From UBA1543 sp964596375 (GTDB lineage Bacteria; Pseudomonadota; Zetaproteobacteria; Mariprofundales; Mariprofundaceae), in contig CAZQTO010000001.1 in NCBI GenBank assembly GCA_964596375.1, positions 3,977-67,976 on the forward strand: a DNA stretch of 64,000 nt, read 5' to 3'. The position numbers and the translations under genes are program-made. The notes under the pieces were generated by a model. It made no database searches. It was given only the letters and a program-made list of their open reading frames with translations, and was not told where the DNA came from. Positions 14,632 through 23,924 of this stretch are shown piece after piece (position 1 is the stretch's first letter; each line of letters opens with the position of its first letter).

Positions 14632-17505
14632 ATGGCCAGGCAGGATTCAAAGGAACATTCAGCGCATATCGCAAGCAGGCCCGATGGTCAGTGGATCCGG
14701 GTGCGCGGCGCGCGGGTACACAACCTGAAAAACATCAGCCTCGATCTGCCGCGCGACAAACTGGTGGTTATTACCGGGGTGTCAGGCTCCGGAAAATCCT
14801 CACTGGCTTTCGATACCTTGTATGCAGAGGGACAGCGGCGCTATGTCGAATCCCTTTCCGCTTATGCCCGTCAGTTTCTCGGCATGATGGAGCGCCCGGA
14901 TGTAGATGCGATTGAAGGGTTGTCGCCGGCTATTTCCATCGAACAGAAGACGACCAGCCGCAATCCGCGCTCGACAGTCGGCACCATTACCGAGGTGTAC
15001 GATTACCTGCGTCTGCTGTTCGCACGCATCGGCAGGCCGCACTGCCACAGTTGCGGCAAACCGATCGCCGCATCCAGCGCCAGCCAGATTGTTGATGAAT
15101 TGGAGAAGCTGCCGGATGGCAGCCGCCTGCAATTGCTAGCGCCGATAGCGCGAGGCCGCAAGGGAGAGTTTCGCCGTGAGCTGGACAAGGCCGGTATGGA
15201 CGGCTTTGTGCGCGTGCGGGTGGATGGCGAGATCATGCAGATCGAGGATGTGCCGCACCTGGAGCGTAACAAGAAACACGATATCGAGCTGGTGGTGGAT
15301 CGTCTGGTGCTCAAGGACGGGCTGCGCACGCGTCTGGCCGACTCTGTGGAAACCTGTCTGCGCTACGGTGACAGTATGCTGATGGTGATGCTGGATGAGC
15401 AAATCCTGTCTTTCTCCGAGCGTTTTGCCTGCGCCGATTGCGGCATTTCCTATCCGGAGATTGAGCCGCGCCTGTTTTCCTTCAATTCCCCGGCAGGGGC
15501 CTGTCCGGCCTGTGACGGCCTGGGTTCGAAAACCGTGTTTGACCCCGATCTTATTGTCCCCGATGCCGGAAAGTCACTGAAACAGGGGGCGATTGCTCCA
15601 TGGTCTGGTAAGGAAACACCGTTCTTCCAGCAGACCATGGATGCCGTTTGCCGGCATCTGAAAATCGATATGAATTGCCCTTTCGGCGACTTGACCGAGG
15701 ATGCGCGCCACTTCCTGCTTTACGGTTCTGATGGCAAGCGCATTGCTTTTCATTTTCATGATCGTGGATCGGTGCGCGAGGTGCTGCGACCCTATGAGGG
15801 GGTGATTTCGGGCCTGGATCGGAAGTACCGTGAAAGCACATCGGATGAAGTGCGCGAGATGCTGTCGCACTACATCAACGATATCCCCTGTCCGGTTTGT
15901 AGCGGTTCGCGCCTGAATCTGGCGGCACGGCATGTATTGATTGCAGGCCTAAGCCTGCCGGAACTGGTTGAGATGCCGCTGCGTCACGCTCAGTCATGGG
16001 TGAATGAGCTGCAACTGGGGGAGCAGGATGCCGCCATTGCCGGCCGCGTGCTTGAAGAAGTGGCAGCGCGCCTTGGCTTTATGATCGAGGTCGGGCTGGA
16101 TTATCTGAGCCTGCATCGCACTGCCGGAACCTTGTCCGGTGGTGAGGGCCAGCGCATCCGCCTGGCAACCCAGATCGGTTCGGCGCTGGTTGGTGTGCTC
16201 TATATTCTAGATGAGCCATCTATCGGGCTGCATCAGCGGGACAATGAGCGTCTTTTATCAACCCTGGAGCGATTGCGTGACCTGGGTAATTCAGTGCTGG
16301 TTGTGGAGCACGATGAAGACACCATCCGACGGGCCGACTGGGTGGTGGATATGGGGCCGAGAGCCGGCGAGCATGGCGGCGAGGTGGTGGTTGCCGGGCC
16401 CGTTCAGGAAGTGTTGCAGCATCCGGACTCCCTGACTGCGAAATATCTCAACGGCTTAAAACATATCCCCCTGCCTGAGCGCCGGAGAGTTGCTGAAGGC
16501 CACCCATGTATCGGCTTGCTCGGGGCGCGGGCCAATAATCTGCAGCATGTGGATGTGTCCTTTCCACTAGGCAGATTGAGTTGTGTTACCGGTGTTTCCG
16601 GTTCCGGAAAATCCACGCTGGTGCTGGATACCCTGTATCGAGCTTTTGCCCGACGCACGCGCATGGTCCGCGAGCGGGTGGGGGCCTATGACGATCTGAT
16701 TGGCGCGGATCTGGTGGATAAGGTGATCGATATTGATCAGAGCCCTATCGGGCGAACTCCGCGTTCTAATCCGGCTACTTACACGGGTCTGTTCACGCCG
16801 ATTCGCGATCTTTTCGCGCAGCTTCCAGAGGCGCGTGCGCGCGGTTACAAGCCGGGTCGATTTTCTTTCAATGTGAAGGGAGGGCGTTGCGAATCCTGCG
16901 AAGGGGATGGCATTATCCGTGTGGAGATGCATTTCCTGCCGGATGTGTATGTGCACTGCGAAACCTGTAACGGCGCGCGTTACAACCGGGAAACACTGGA
17001 TATCCGATACAAGGGCAAGAGCATTGCCGATGTGCTCGCCATGACGGTGGACGAAGCGGCGGAATTCTTCGCGCATATCACCAGCATTCAGCACAAGCTT
17101 GAAACCCTGCAGCAGGTGGGTCTGGGTTATATTCGTCTGGGTCAGTCGGCCACCACCCTGTCGGGCGGAGAGGCGCAACGCATCAAGCTTGCCAAGGAGT
17201 TGGCTCGTCGAGCCACCGGCGACACCCTGTACATCCTGGATGAGCCGACCACAGGCCTGCATTTCGACGACGTCGCCAAACTCCTTGATGTGCTGCATGC
17301 ATTGGTGGATCGCGGTAATACGGTGATCATCATCGAACACAATCTGGAAGTGATTAAAACCGCCGACTGGATGGTGGACATGGGGCCGGATGGCGGGGAC
17401 CGCGGCGGTCAGGTGCTTGTTGCCGGCACACCCGAACAGGTTGCGGTCTGTACAGCCTCGCATACCGGGCACTACCTAAAGCCGTATCTGAAAAAGCCTG
17501 CATAA
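14632..17505 (+). CDS. uvrA: Excinuclease ABC subunit A
   Basis: A 957-residue UvrA, full length for the family (E. coli 940). The first Walker A is GVSGSGKSS (49-57), the second GVSGSGKSTL in the C-terminal half; both cassettes have LSGGE.QRI signatures. Zinc modules are seen at CHSCGK, CADCG with CPACDG, and CESCEGDG with CETCNGARY. UvrA dimers find helix-distorting lesions and load UvrB. GGGAGACTTC precedes the ATG. ssb follows on the same strand, a common arrangement. A LexA site was not seen in the short upstream region. Confidence 0.97.
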   Translation: MARQDSKEHSAHIASRPDGQWIRVRGARVHNLKNISLDLPRDKLVVITGVSGSGKSSLAFDTLYAEGQRRYVESLSAYARQFLGMMERPDVDAIEGLSPAISIEQKTTSRNPRSTVGTITEVYDYLRLLFARIGRPHCHSCGKPIAASSASQIVDELEKLPDGSRLQLLAPIARGRKGEFRRELDKAGMDGFVRVRVDGEIMQIEDVPHLERNKKHDIELVVDRLVLKDGLRTRLADSVETCLRYGDSMLMVMLDEQILSFSERFACADCGISYPEIEPRLFSFNSPAGACPACDGLGSKTVFDPDLIVPDAGKSLKQGAIAPWSGKETPFFQQTMDAVCRHLKIDMNCPFGDLTEDARHFLLYGSDGKRIAFHFHDRGSVREVLRPYEGVISGLDRKYRESTSDEVREMLSHYINDIPCPVCSGSRLNLAARHVLIAGLSLPELVEMPLRHAQSWVNELQLGEQDAAIAGRVLEEVAARLGFMIEVGLDYLSLHRTAGTLSGGEGQRIRLATQIGSALVGVLYILDEPSIGLHQRDNERLLSTLERLRDLGNSVLVVEHDEDTIRRADWVVDMGPRAGEHGGEVVVAGPVQEVLQHPDSLTAKYLNGLKHIPLPERRRVAEGHPCIGLLGARANNLQHVDVSFPLGRLSCVTGVSGSGKSTLVLDTLYRAFARRTRMVRERVGAYDDLIGADLVDKVIDIDQSPIGRTPRSNPATYTGLFTPIRDLFAQLPEARARGYKPGRFSFNVKGGRCESCEGDGIIRVEMHFLPDVYVHCETCNGARYNRETLDIRYKGKSIADVLAMTVDEAAEFFAHITSIQHKLETLQQVGLGYIRLGQSATTLSGGEAQRIKLAKELARRATGDTLYILDEPTTGLHFDDVAKLLDVLHALVDRGNTVIIIEHNLEVIKTADWMVDMGPDGGDRGGQVLVAGTPEQVAVCTASHTGHYLKPYLKKPA

Positions 17506-17589
17506 TATTATTGTTCAGCGGTTGAAAGCAGGGCGCGTTGCCCCTAGCTTCAGCGGCAACGAAAACATGCAATCTGGTGGAGGGAAGAC

Positions 17590-18054
17590 ATGCTGAATAA
17601 GGCAATTTTGATTGGAAATCTTGGTGCGGACCCGGAAACGCGCTACATGCAGGATGGTACCTGCGTGTGCAATATCCGCATCGCCACCACCGAACGTTTC
17701 AAGGACAAAAGCGGTGAACGTCAGGAGCGCACCGAATGGCATCGTGTGGTGCTATGGGGCAAGCTGGGCGAGATTGCCAACCAGTACCTGCACAAGGGCT
17801 CGCAGGTGTATATCGAGGGCAAGATTGAGACCCGCAAGTGGACGAACAAGGAAGGGGTGGACGTCTATTCGACTGAAATCCGTGCCAATGAAATGAAGAT
17901 GCTGGGTGGCAAGGGCGATAATGCATCGCGTCCGTCCGGTAATACGCAGGGCGGAAGCCGGCCGGCGCAGCCATCCAACCAGTCTAATAATGACCCGTTT
18001 GCCGATTCGCCGGCTTTCGGCGATGTGCCTGTGGATGACGATATTCCGTTCTAG
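17590..18054 (+). CDS. ssb: Single-stranded DNA-binding protein
   Basis: A 154-residue SSB. The OB-fold (1-110) opens LNKAILIGNLGADPETRYM and has WHRVVLWGKLGE. A Gly/Ser/Asn/Gln-rich linker follows, and the acidic tip ends DVPVDDDIPF, the tail that recruits RecG, RecO, PriA and others. It is essential for replication and repair. GGTGGAGGGAAGAC gives a good ribosome binding site. It lies 84 bases after uvrA, and a strong terminator follows. Confidence 0.96.
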   Translation: MLNKAILIGNLGADPETRYMQDGTCVCNIRIATTERFKDKSGERQERTEWHRVVLWGKLGEIANQYLHKGSQVYIEGKIETRKWTNKEGVDVYSTEIRANEMKMLGGKGDNASRPSGNTQGGSRPAQPSNQSNNDPFADSPAFGDVPVDDDIPF

Positions 18055-18091
18055 GGTTTACCTAAGACATATAAGTAAAGAATGAGTTGAT

Positions 18092-18125
18092 AGGGCCCTT
18101 TAATAGAGGGCCCTTTCTTCTTTTT
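18092..18125 (+). terminator. Terminator of ssb
   Basis: AGGGCCCT (18092-18099) and AGGGCCCT (18107-18114) form an 8-bp stem with a 7-base loop, followed by TTCTTCTTTTT. Confidence 0.8.
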
Positions 18126-18170
18126 GCGGGGGTAGTGTGCTTGCGCTTGGCGGTGGCAGAAGTGGGTGTT

Positions 18171-18212
18171 TCAATAAAGAGAGGGGCGGACACGAATCGT
18201 GGCCGCCCCTCT
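18171..18212 (-). terminator. Terminator of the SYLF gene
   Basis: AGAGGGGCGG (18180-18189) pairs with CCGCCCCTCT (18203-18212), with further pairing in the loop (CACGA/TCGTG). Leftward it is followed by CTTTATTG. It lies 20 bases past the stop codon. Confidence 0.75.
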
Positions 18213-18231
18213 ATGGCTTTAGGAATGATCC

Positions 18232-18792
18232 CTAGGGCTTGATGTGGGAGATTTTTGTTCCCTCGATGCTGATACCCGCCATCAACCCCTGCTGGCTGAA
18301 GATGAAGGCATAGGCATCGTTTTTCAGCGAGGAGGTCGATAGATTCTTTGCGACCCCTTCGTCCACCACGACCACGGTTGGACCAACGCCGATTTCCCAA
18401 CCCTTCGACTTTTCGAGATATTCAACGGCTTTATCGGTCATCAGGAATACGGCGTATCCATAGGATTGGGCGCCGAATTGCAGTCCCCATGAGCCGCTGA
18501 CGGAGTTGTAATATCCGGAGACCTTCGAATCCTTGATGAGCTCGCCTTCGCCGTAGCTGCCGCCGAATATGAGGCCAGCCTTCACTATATTCGGGAAGAT
18601 GAGGATAGCCTTGGCATTGTTCGAAAGGCTCTTGGCGGCAGGCGATGTCTTGTAAAGCGTCTGTAATCCCTGCAGGGAATCCTTATCCAGATCCTTGGCG
18701 GTTGCCGCACTTGCCTGATTTACCATACCCATTGAGATGATGGATGCCATTGCCAGCATGAGTGCGAGAAGATGTTTTCGTTTTCTGTACAT
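18232..18792 (-). CDS. Secreted SYLF (Ysc84) lipid-binding domain protein
   Basis: A 186-residue protein with a Sec signal peptide (hydrophobic 8-25, cleavage after ASA near residue 29) and a SYLF domain (PAAKSLSNNAKAILIFPNIVKAG, then GSWGLQFGAQSYG). SYLF domains bind phosphoinositides in eukaryotes and are of unknown function in bacteria, where they are exported. Start ATG 18792 has AAGGAG 7 bases upstream; the longer frame to 18879 lacks one. It heads a leftward group of envelope or stress genes but has its own terminator. Location is probably periplasm. Confidence 0.8.
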   Translation of the reverse strand: MYRKRKHLLALMLAMASIISMGMVNQASAATAKDLDKDSLQGLQTLYKTSPAAKSLSNNAKAILIFPNIVKAGLIFGGSYGEGELIKDSKVSGYYNSVSGSWGLQFGAQSYGYAVFLMTDKAVEYLEKSKGWEIGVGPTVVVVDEGVAKNLSTSSLKNDAYAFIFSQQGLMAGISIEGTKISHIKP

Positions 18793-19014
18793 ATTGATGC
18801 TCCTTCTTCGTGTTGTTCGGAGGGCGCTTGGTGAAATGGCCTTGCGGACAGTCTTTTGTCTCAGCCAGCCTTGTCCCATTCATGCCCCTATGGCGCGTCA
18901 GATTGCAAAAGCATCATCTGGCGCACACAGTCGGGGGAAACAGGATAGAACCTCCGGATGAAAAAAGAAAATAGCCGCGTGAGCAGGAATCGTCTGTACG
19001 ATGGCATACATTGC

Positions 19015-19302
19015 TCATTTAAGTTTGGAATGAGCCTCAGCTATGCCAGATTTAAGGTCGTCCCATAGGTTGTCGGAAGTTTCCTTAACCGTCTCCCATG
19101 CATCGCCACCGGCCTTACCCAATTCTTTCATTTTTTCAGATGCCGCTTGCCGTTTGGTACGGAGCGCCTGAAGGTCTTCGGCATGCTTGATCCTTATGTC
19201 AGCCCCGGCATTCTCCAGCTTGGCTTCAAACAGTTTGATCTGGGCATCCAATTCCTTCAATTGCGCCGCCATTTTCTGCTTATATGCCTCTTGAGTTTCC
19301 AT
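19015..19302 (-). CDS. Small coiled-coil stress protein (sll1863-like)
   Basis: A 95-residue all-helical protein starting METQEAYKQKMAAQLKELDA and ending with a short amphipathic C-terminal helix (WDDLKSGIAEAHSKLK). The long heptad pattern and the ALRTKRQAASEKMKELGKAG segment resemble the sll1863 family of small stress-response coiled coils. Start ATG 19302 follows GGGAG at 7 bases; an upstream in-frame ATG at 19341 has no ribosome binding site. It lies between the SYLF and BON genes, in a run of envelope/stress genes on this strand. The family role is not established. Confidence 0.55.
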   Translation of the reverse strand: METQEAYKQKMAAQLKELDAQIKLFEAKLENAGADIRIKHAEDLQALRTKRQAASEKMKELGKAGGDAWETVKETSDNLWDDLKSGIAEAHSKLK

Positions 19303-19382
19303 GTACCACTCCCAAAAATTTGGCTCTGTTTCCAGATTCATTACTATCGCCAAAAAAATCGCAACTGATTGACAGGTCAATT

Positions 19383-19430
19383 GAAAAACATCGCACGGCC
19401 CGCCGAAGAAAACTCGGGGAGGGCCGTACG
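19383..19430 (-). terminator. Terminator of the tandem-BON gene
   Basis: CGCACGGCCC (19392-19401) and GGGCCGTACG (19421-19430) form a 10-bp stem with one mismatch. Leftward it is followed by ATGTTTTTC. It begins 16 bases past the stop. Confidence 0.65.
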
Positions 19431-19445
19431 ATGGGGGCAAGCAGC

Positions 19446-19988
19446 TTACTTGATCCGCATGTCATCCTTAACCGATTTCACGCCCTTTACACTGCGAGCA
19501 AGTTCAACTGCCTTGCTTTTATTCGCGCTTGAAGTGACAAATCCGCTTAGCTGGACGATGCCATTAAAGGTTTCAACGTTGATCTCGGTTGATTTCAGTG
19601 AGGACTCTCCAAGGATTGCCGCCTTCACTTTACTGGTGATGACGGTGTCATCTATATACTGTCCGCTTCCTTCCCTGAGTCGCATATCATCCTTGACCGA
19701 CTTTACGCCCTTGACGCTACGTGCAAGTTCAACCGCTTTGTTTTCATCAGCACTTGAACTGACAAATCCGCTCAGTTGGACGATGCCTTTGAAAGTCTCA
19801 ACGTTGATCTCGGTCGATTTCAGTGAATCTTCGCCAAGGATTGCAGCTTTCACCTTGGTGGTAATGACGGTATCGTCAACATACTCTCCGGTTCCTTCCT
19901 GGGTAGCGGTCGATGCGCATCCGAGAACAGATACCACCGCCATGGCGAGAATGAAAGTCGTGAACCGATTGTTAATGGGCAATTTCAT
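19446..19988 (-). CDS. Lipoprotein with two near-identical BON domains
   Basis: A 180-residue lipoprotein: lipobox VLGC places the lipidated Cys at 24. Two BON domains follow, starting near residues 36 and 111, a 75-residue period, and almost identical (DDTVIT-KVKAAILGE, STEINVETF, GIVQLSGFV, VELARSVKGVKSVKDDMR). The match is clear at DNA level too, so the duplication is recent or kept alike by conversion. BON domains bind phospholipid or peptidoglycan in OsmY- and DolP-type envelope proteins. AAGGAGC precedes the ATG. A second, diverged BON lipoprotein is at 38660. Confidence 0.85.
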   Translation of the reverse strand: MKLPINNRFTTFILAMAVVSVLGCASTATQEGTGEYVDDTVITTKVKAAILGEDSLKSTEINVETFKGIVQLSGFVSSSADENKAVELARSVKGVKSVKDDMRLREGSGQYIDDTVITSKVKAAILGESSLKSTEINVETFNGIVQLSGFVTSSANKSKAVELARSVKGVKSVKDDMRIK

Positions 19989-20052
19989 GATTGTGCTCCT
20001 TTATAATTATAAGACGAGTCATCCTTAGCATTCATAGATCGACATGCCACTA

Positions 20053-21210
20053 TTACCATTTTTCCGTCGCGGCAACTTCGACTTCCACGCGACGGTCAGG
20101 TGCCAAGCATGCCTTCAATCTCATTGCTGTGTCTTTGGTCGTTTGCTTGGTTAGTTCCCCCTTGCATTCACCGGGCTTGGTCACGGGATCCGACTCACCA
20201 ACCCCTGTGGCTTCGATCTTGTTGGCGGGTACACCAGCTGTGTCCACCAGATAAGCTTTGACTGTGTCAGCGCGAGACCTCGAAAGCTCCATGTTGAAAG
20301 CATCCGAACCGATCCGGTCGGCGTGTCCGGTTACGATGATCACGTTAAAGTTGGTGTGCTTCAGATCTTCAGCAAGCTCGTCCAGATCCTGTTTGCCCGC
20401 CGGGTTTATCGTCGCACTACCGTAAACAAAAAGAGCATCCGCGCTGAAAGCCACTTTTTTCAATGTCACTAGTTTAGGCGCTGGCGGCGCCACGGCCACA
20501 CGTTGAGGCTCCGGTTCGCTTACTTCCTCGCGCAGGGTGGGTGTCGACGTCCCGAATCGATAGACCAGGCCACCCGAGATAAGATCGATATCGCCACGAT
20601 TACCGGCGGCATCATTGATGCGGTAGCGTTCTGCCTCGAGGCGTACACTGAAAGCTTTGAAGATATCGTACTCAAGCCCCGCGCCGAACTTGTAGTTCCA
20701 GGCCCTCTTTGTTGGGTTGGGATCCGCCACAGCAAGGGCTCCAGTGGTGGTGAAATTATCTCTGGTTTGAGTATAAGTCCCTCCGAATCGGCCCAGTGCC
20801 GACAATTTTTCAGTCAGGGGCAAGGCGCCGACCAAATCAAGATTCAAGCCTCTTAGCTTGAGCTTGCCGGTCAATGTTCCCGCATTCGGTGTCGCTGTGG
20901 TTGCCGTATAACCGAATTTTCCCAGATCGAAATAGCCGCTTTCAAGAGAAAGATACTCGTTGTACTGATACCCGCCAAAAATCTTATAGCCGATATCGCG
21001 GTTGTCATCGACAATCGAGGTCGTGGTAACGCCTCCTCCCAACAGGTTGCTGGTGATCCGGGCTTCGTCGATTATCGCTCTCGACTGGCCGGCGCTGACC
21101 CCGACGTACCAGCCTGAATCGTCTTCTGCCACTGCTACTAACGGGCTGTTCATTACTACAGCACACCCCACCAGGCCCAGCGCCAGTACTGTTTTGGCTA
21201 AGCTCTTCAT
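20053..21210 (-). CDS. OmpA-family outer membrane protein
   Basis: A 385-residue porin-like protein. A signal peptide (1-29, ending VAVAED) is followed by an eight-strand OmpA-type barrel (WYVGVSAGQSR to LVYRFG, about 32-205), a short Pro-rich hinge, and a C-terminal OmpA peptidoglycan-binding domain with VTGHADRIGSDAFNMELSRS (the NxxLSxxRA-like motif is present as NMELSRSRAD). The C-terminal domain has a Cys pair (in ECKGELT and CLAPDRR). Start ATG 21210 follows AGGAGG at 7 bases. It anchors the outer membrane to the wall and follows no other gene closely. Confidence 0.88.
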   Translation of the reverse strand: MKSLAKTVLALGLVGCAVVMNSPLVAVAEDDSGWYVGVSAGQSRAIIDEARITSNLLGGGVTTTSIVDDNRDIGYKIFGGYQYNEYLSLESGYFDLGKFGYTATTATPNAGTLTGKLKLRGLNLDLVGALPLTEKLSALGRFGGTYTQTRDNFTTTGALAVADPNPTKRAWNYKFGAGLEYDIFKAFSVRLEAERYRINDAAGNRGDIDLISGGLVYRFGTSTPTLREEVSEPEPQRVAVAPPAPKLVTLKKVAFSADALFVYGSATINPAGKQDLDELAEDLKHTNFNVIIVTGHADRIGSDAFNMELSRSRADTVKAYLVDTAGVPANKIEATGVGESDPVTKPGECKGELTKQTTKDTAMRLKACLAPDRRVEVEVAATEKW

Positions 21211-21444
21211 GGTTTTCCTCCTAAGCCAATGATAAAAATTCGGCAGGTATGCCCTGCTCCTTGATAAAACCAAGGCATTTGTTTGAACTTGTCGTATTTA
21301 ATCCCCTATTACCTACGTCTGTCTGTTCGCTGGCGCACACTCGTTCTCTCCCGGGACTGTCGGAGTCGAATATCTTCACAGGCTGCCTGACCAGGTATTC
21401 AAAATCGGCAGGAATGGCGCTACCGACTTTGAATGCTTTCCGGC

Positions 21445-21650
21445 TTATGGAGCAGGCACGTCGATGTGTGTATTCAGGCCCATTGCTCTGTAGTTCAGCG
21501 TCACGATCGTGACATTGCCGGTGGTTGAGAGATATTGACTGCTGACGAAGCGAGGATGGTTCCGACTATGGTGCCGTCGCCCGCAGCCTTAACCGTGGCA
21601 GTGCTGCCAAATTGCCAGACACATTCTTGGCCTGCGCGCCACCCCCGTGC
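21445..21650 (-). pseudogene. Remnant of a DUF3494 (ice-binding-like) protein
   Basis: Leftward from 21650 the reading GGGAQAKNV is followed, after a one-base loss, by WQFGSTATVKAAGDG and TIVGTILASSAVNIS, the characteristic order of the DUF3494 beta-solenoid (usually GGAQAKNVFWQVGSSATLG then GTILA). A further shift leads to a frame that ends NTHIDVPAP with TAA at 21445-21447, like the end of such domains. Two frame changes, no start and no upstream half mark it as a decayed fragment. DUF3494 proteins include secreted ice-binding proteins and adhesion domains. The match is by eye. Confidence 0.45.
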
Positions 21651-21767
21651 TGTAGCGGAGCATAAGGGCGGGGACGGACGATTTGCCGAAGACTTTCTGA
21701 GGGAATATCTAAATCAACTTCTTTAGGTGAACTGAACCGTTCTGAGCGAGCGTAGAAAAGCCGGTAA
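21651..21767. other. Non-coding stretch beside the DUF3494 remnant
   Basis: Together with 21211-21444 this is the only gene-poor stretch of about 600 bases in the window. Apart from the remnant at 21445-21650, I see only the ompA upstream region and no further ORF, tRNA or repeat. Confidence 0.4.
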
Positions 21768-21800
21768 CGCGAAAAGCCGCCTGAAGGCGGGTTTTTGTTT
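21768..21800 (-). terminator. Terminator of ackA-pta
   Basis: CCGCC-TGAA-GGCGG with flanking AAAA/TTTT forms a compact hairpin. Leftward it is followed by CTTTTCGCG. It begins about 10 bases past the pta stop. Confidence 0.6.
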
Positions 21801-21809
21801 TGACGACGA

Positions 21810-23924
21810 CTACTCCGCCTGAATGGCTGTCAGGGCGATGGTATAGACGATATCCTCGACGGTTGCGCCACGCGACAGATCGTTCACCGGCTTGCGCAGG
21901 CCCTGCAGCATCGGGCCGATGCTGACCACATGCGCGCTGCGCTGTACGGCCTTGTAGGTGGTGTTGCCGGTATTGAGATCGGGGAAAATGAATACATTGG
22001 CCTTGCCTGCTACCAGACTCTTAGGCGCCTTGCTGTGGCCGACCGAGACAATGGCAGCTGCATCGTATTGCAGCGGCCCGTCCACTATCAGATCCGGCCT
22101 GCGCTGACGTACGATCCCGGTGGCCTGTCGCACCTTTTCCACATCGCTGCCAGTTCCTGATTCGCCGGTGCTGTAGCTGATCATTGCCACCCTTGGCTCC
22201 AGCCCGAAGCGTGCCGCCGAGTCCGCGCTCTGAATGGCAATATCGGCCAGTTCTTCGGCATTCGGTTCCGGATTGATGGCGCAGTCGCCATAGACCACCA
22301 TCTGATCTGGAAGACACATGAAAAAGATGGATGAAACCAGTTCGGCGGATTCGCTGGTGCCGATCAACTGGAAAGCAGGGCGCACCGTATTGGCGGTGGT
22401 GTGAAGCGCACCGGAAACCAGCCCGTCCACTTCATCCACTGCCAGCATCATGGTTCCCAGCACAACATTGTCCTGAAGTTGATTTTCTGCCATCTGGCTG
22501 GTCAGGCCCTTGTGCTGACGCAGGGCTACCATTGGCTCGATATAGCGATGACGCACTGTTTCAGGGTCAATGATCGTGATGCCCTTATCCAGTGTGATCC
22601 CCTGAGACGATGCTGCCTGATGAATCTTCTCTGCTTCACCAAGGAGAATGCACTGCGCAATATTGCGCTGCTGGCACTGATAGGCAGCCATGATCGTGCG
22701 CGGTTCTTCTCCCTCGGGCAGTACGATGCGGCGGCTGGCTTGGCTGGCCTGCTGGATCAGCTGATAGCGGAAAGCTGCCGGAGACAGGCGCGCCTTGCGC
22801 TCAATGGCACAGCGAGCCTTAAGCCAGTCGGCATCAAGATGATTGGCGACATGATCCACGGCCTGATCCATCAGCTCATAATCATCGACGGCCACTTCGG
22901 CAGGCATATGAACCAGTTTGGCGGCAGTCTGGAAAGAACTGCTCTCTACCAAGAGCAGAGGTATACCGGTTTGAATGGCGCGCTCGCAGAGGTTCATCAC
23001 GCCGAAACTGGGCTTTAGTCCGCCTGTCAGGAGTATGCCTGCAATGCGTACACCGTTCAGCGCAGACATGCATGCCGCCACAAAAATATCTTCCCGGTCA
23101 CCGGGGAAGATAAGCAGTGTGTGCTGCTGATATACGCTAAGTGTGTTGGCCAGTGTGCGCGCACATAATTCGAAGGATTGCACCCGACGCTGTTGCATCT
23201 CGCCGGCATGCATGACTTCGGCTTCAAGGTAATTGGCTACATCACTCATGCGTGGCGCAACCAGCGAGGCCTGCCAGGGAATAGCGCCGATAAAGTGAAA
23301 GGGCTTACCGGCCATCTTGCGGCACATTTCATCAGCAAGAGATATTTCATCCTTGCTTATGCCTGTCTGCAGCAAATCACCTTGCAGGCAGGGTTTTTCG
23401 TCAGCAGAAATCCCTACCTTGTTGAGAATGGTGCCGATCAATGCCGTACCATTGGCGCCACTGAAAGCATTGGAGGCGATATCAACATACTCATCCAGAT
23501 CGGGTTCCGGCTTACCGACCAGAATGACCTCCGCATCCAGCGCACGGGCAATGGCGGTATTAAGGCGTGTGGCATAACCGGCATGCGCATCAGCCACCAG
23601 GCCCTCGACAATCACCACATCGGCATGACGGGAGCTCTGTCGATACAGCGCGATGATTTCCTCCATCAGCAGACCTTCTCTGCCGGATCCCAGCAACGAT
23701 GTCGCCCGTCTTAGGCTGATGGGTTGAGGTGCTTTGATATTTGTCATGTGTTCAAACAGTTGGGTGGAACGCTCGGGCCCATGATCACGATCGTGCAACT
23801 GGGCAATCGGCTTGTAAAAACCGGCACGAATACCGATACGATCCAGTGCCCGCACCATGCCCAGACTGACAGTGGTTAAGCCTGCGCCTGCGCCGGTGGA
23901 AACAAGTAAAAAGACGTGACTCAC
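21810..23924 (-). CDS. pta: Phosphate acetyltransferase
   Basis: A 704-residue long-form Pta, near the E. coli length of 714. An N-terminal P-loop-like domain (STGAGAGLTTVSLG, then FYKPIAQ) is followed by a DRTGG regulatory domain (about 210-340) and the catalytic PTA domain (370-700) with VDGPLQYDAA and FPDLNTGNTTYKAVQRSA. It interconverts acetyl-CoA and acetyl phosphate. Its start overlaps the end of ackA by 4 bases (ATGA), so the two enzymes of the acetate pathway are coupled, in the order ackA-pta. Confidence 0.95.
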   Translation of the reverse strand: MSHVFLLVSTGAGAGLTTVSLGMVRALDRIGIRAGFYKPIAQLHDRDHGPERSTQLFEHMTNIKAPQPISLRRATSLLGSGREGLLMEEIIALYRQSSRHADVVIVEGLVADAHAGYATRLNTAIARALDAEVILVGKPEPDLDEYVDIASNAFSGANGTALIGTILNKVGISADEKPCLQGDLLQTGISKDEISLADEMCRKMAGKPFHFIGAIPWQASLVAPRMSDVANYLEAEVMHAGEMQQRRVQSFELCARTLANTLSVYQQHTLLIFPGDREDIFVAACMSALNGVRIAGILLTGGLKPSFGVMNLCERAIQTGIPLLLVESSSFQTAAKLVHMPAEVAVDDYELMDQAVDHVANHLDADWLKARCAIERKARLSPAAFRYQLIQQASQASRRIVLPEGEEPRTIMAAYQCQQRNIAQCILLGEAEKIHQAASSQGITLDKGITIIDPETVRHRYIEPMVALRQHKGLTSQMAENQLQDNVVLGTMMLAVDEVDGLVSGALHTTANTVRPAFQLIGTSESAELVSSIFFMCLPDQMVVYGDCAINPEPNAEELADIAIQSADSAARFGLEPRVAMISYSTGESGTGSDVEKVRQATGIVRQRRPDLIVDGPLQYDAAAIVSVGHSKAPKSLVAGKANVFIFPDLNTGNTTYKAVQRSAHVVSIGPMLQGLRKPVNDLSRGATVEDIVYTIALTAIQAE

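Noticed and set aside
16567..17472. A 301-residue leftward open frame in uvrA
   Set aside because: Antisense to the conserved second cassette of UvrA; no start signal and no family pattern.
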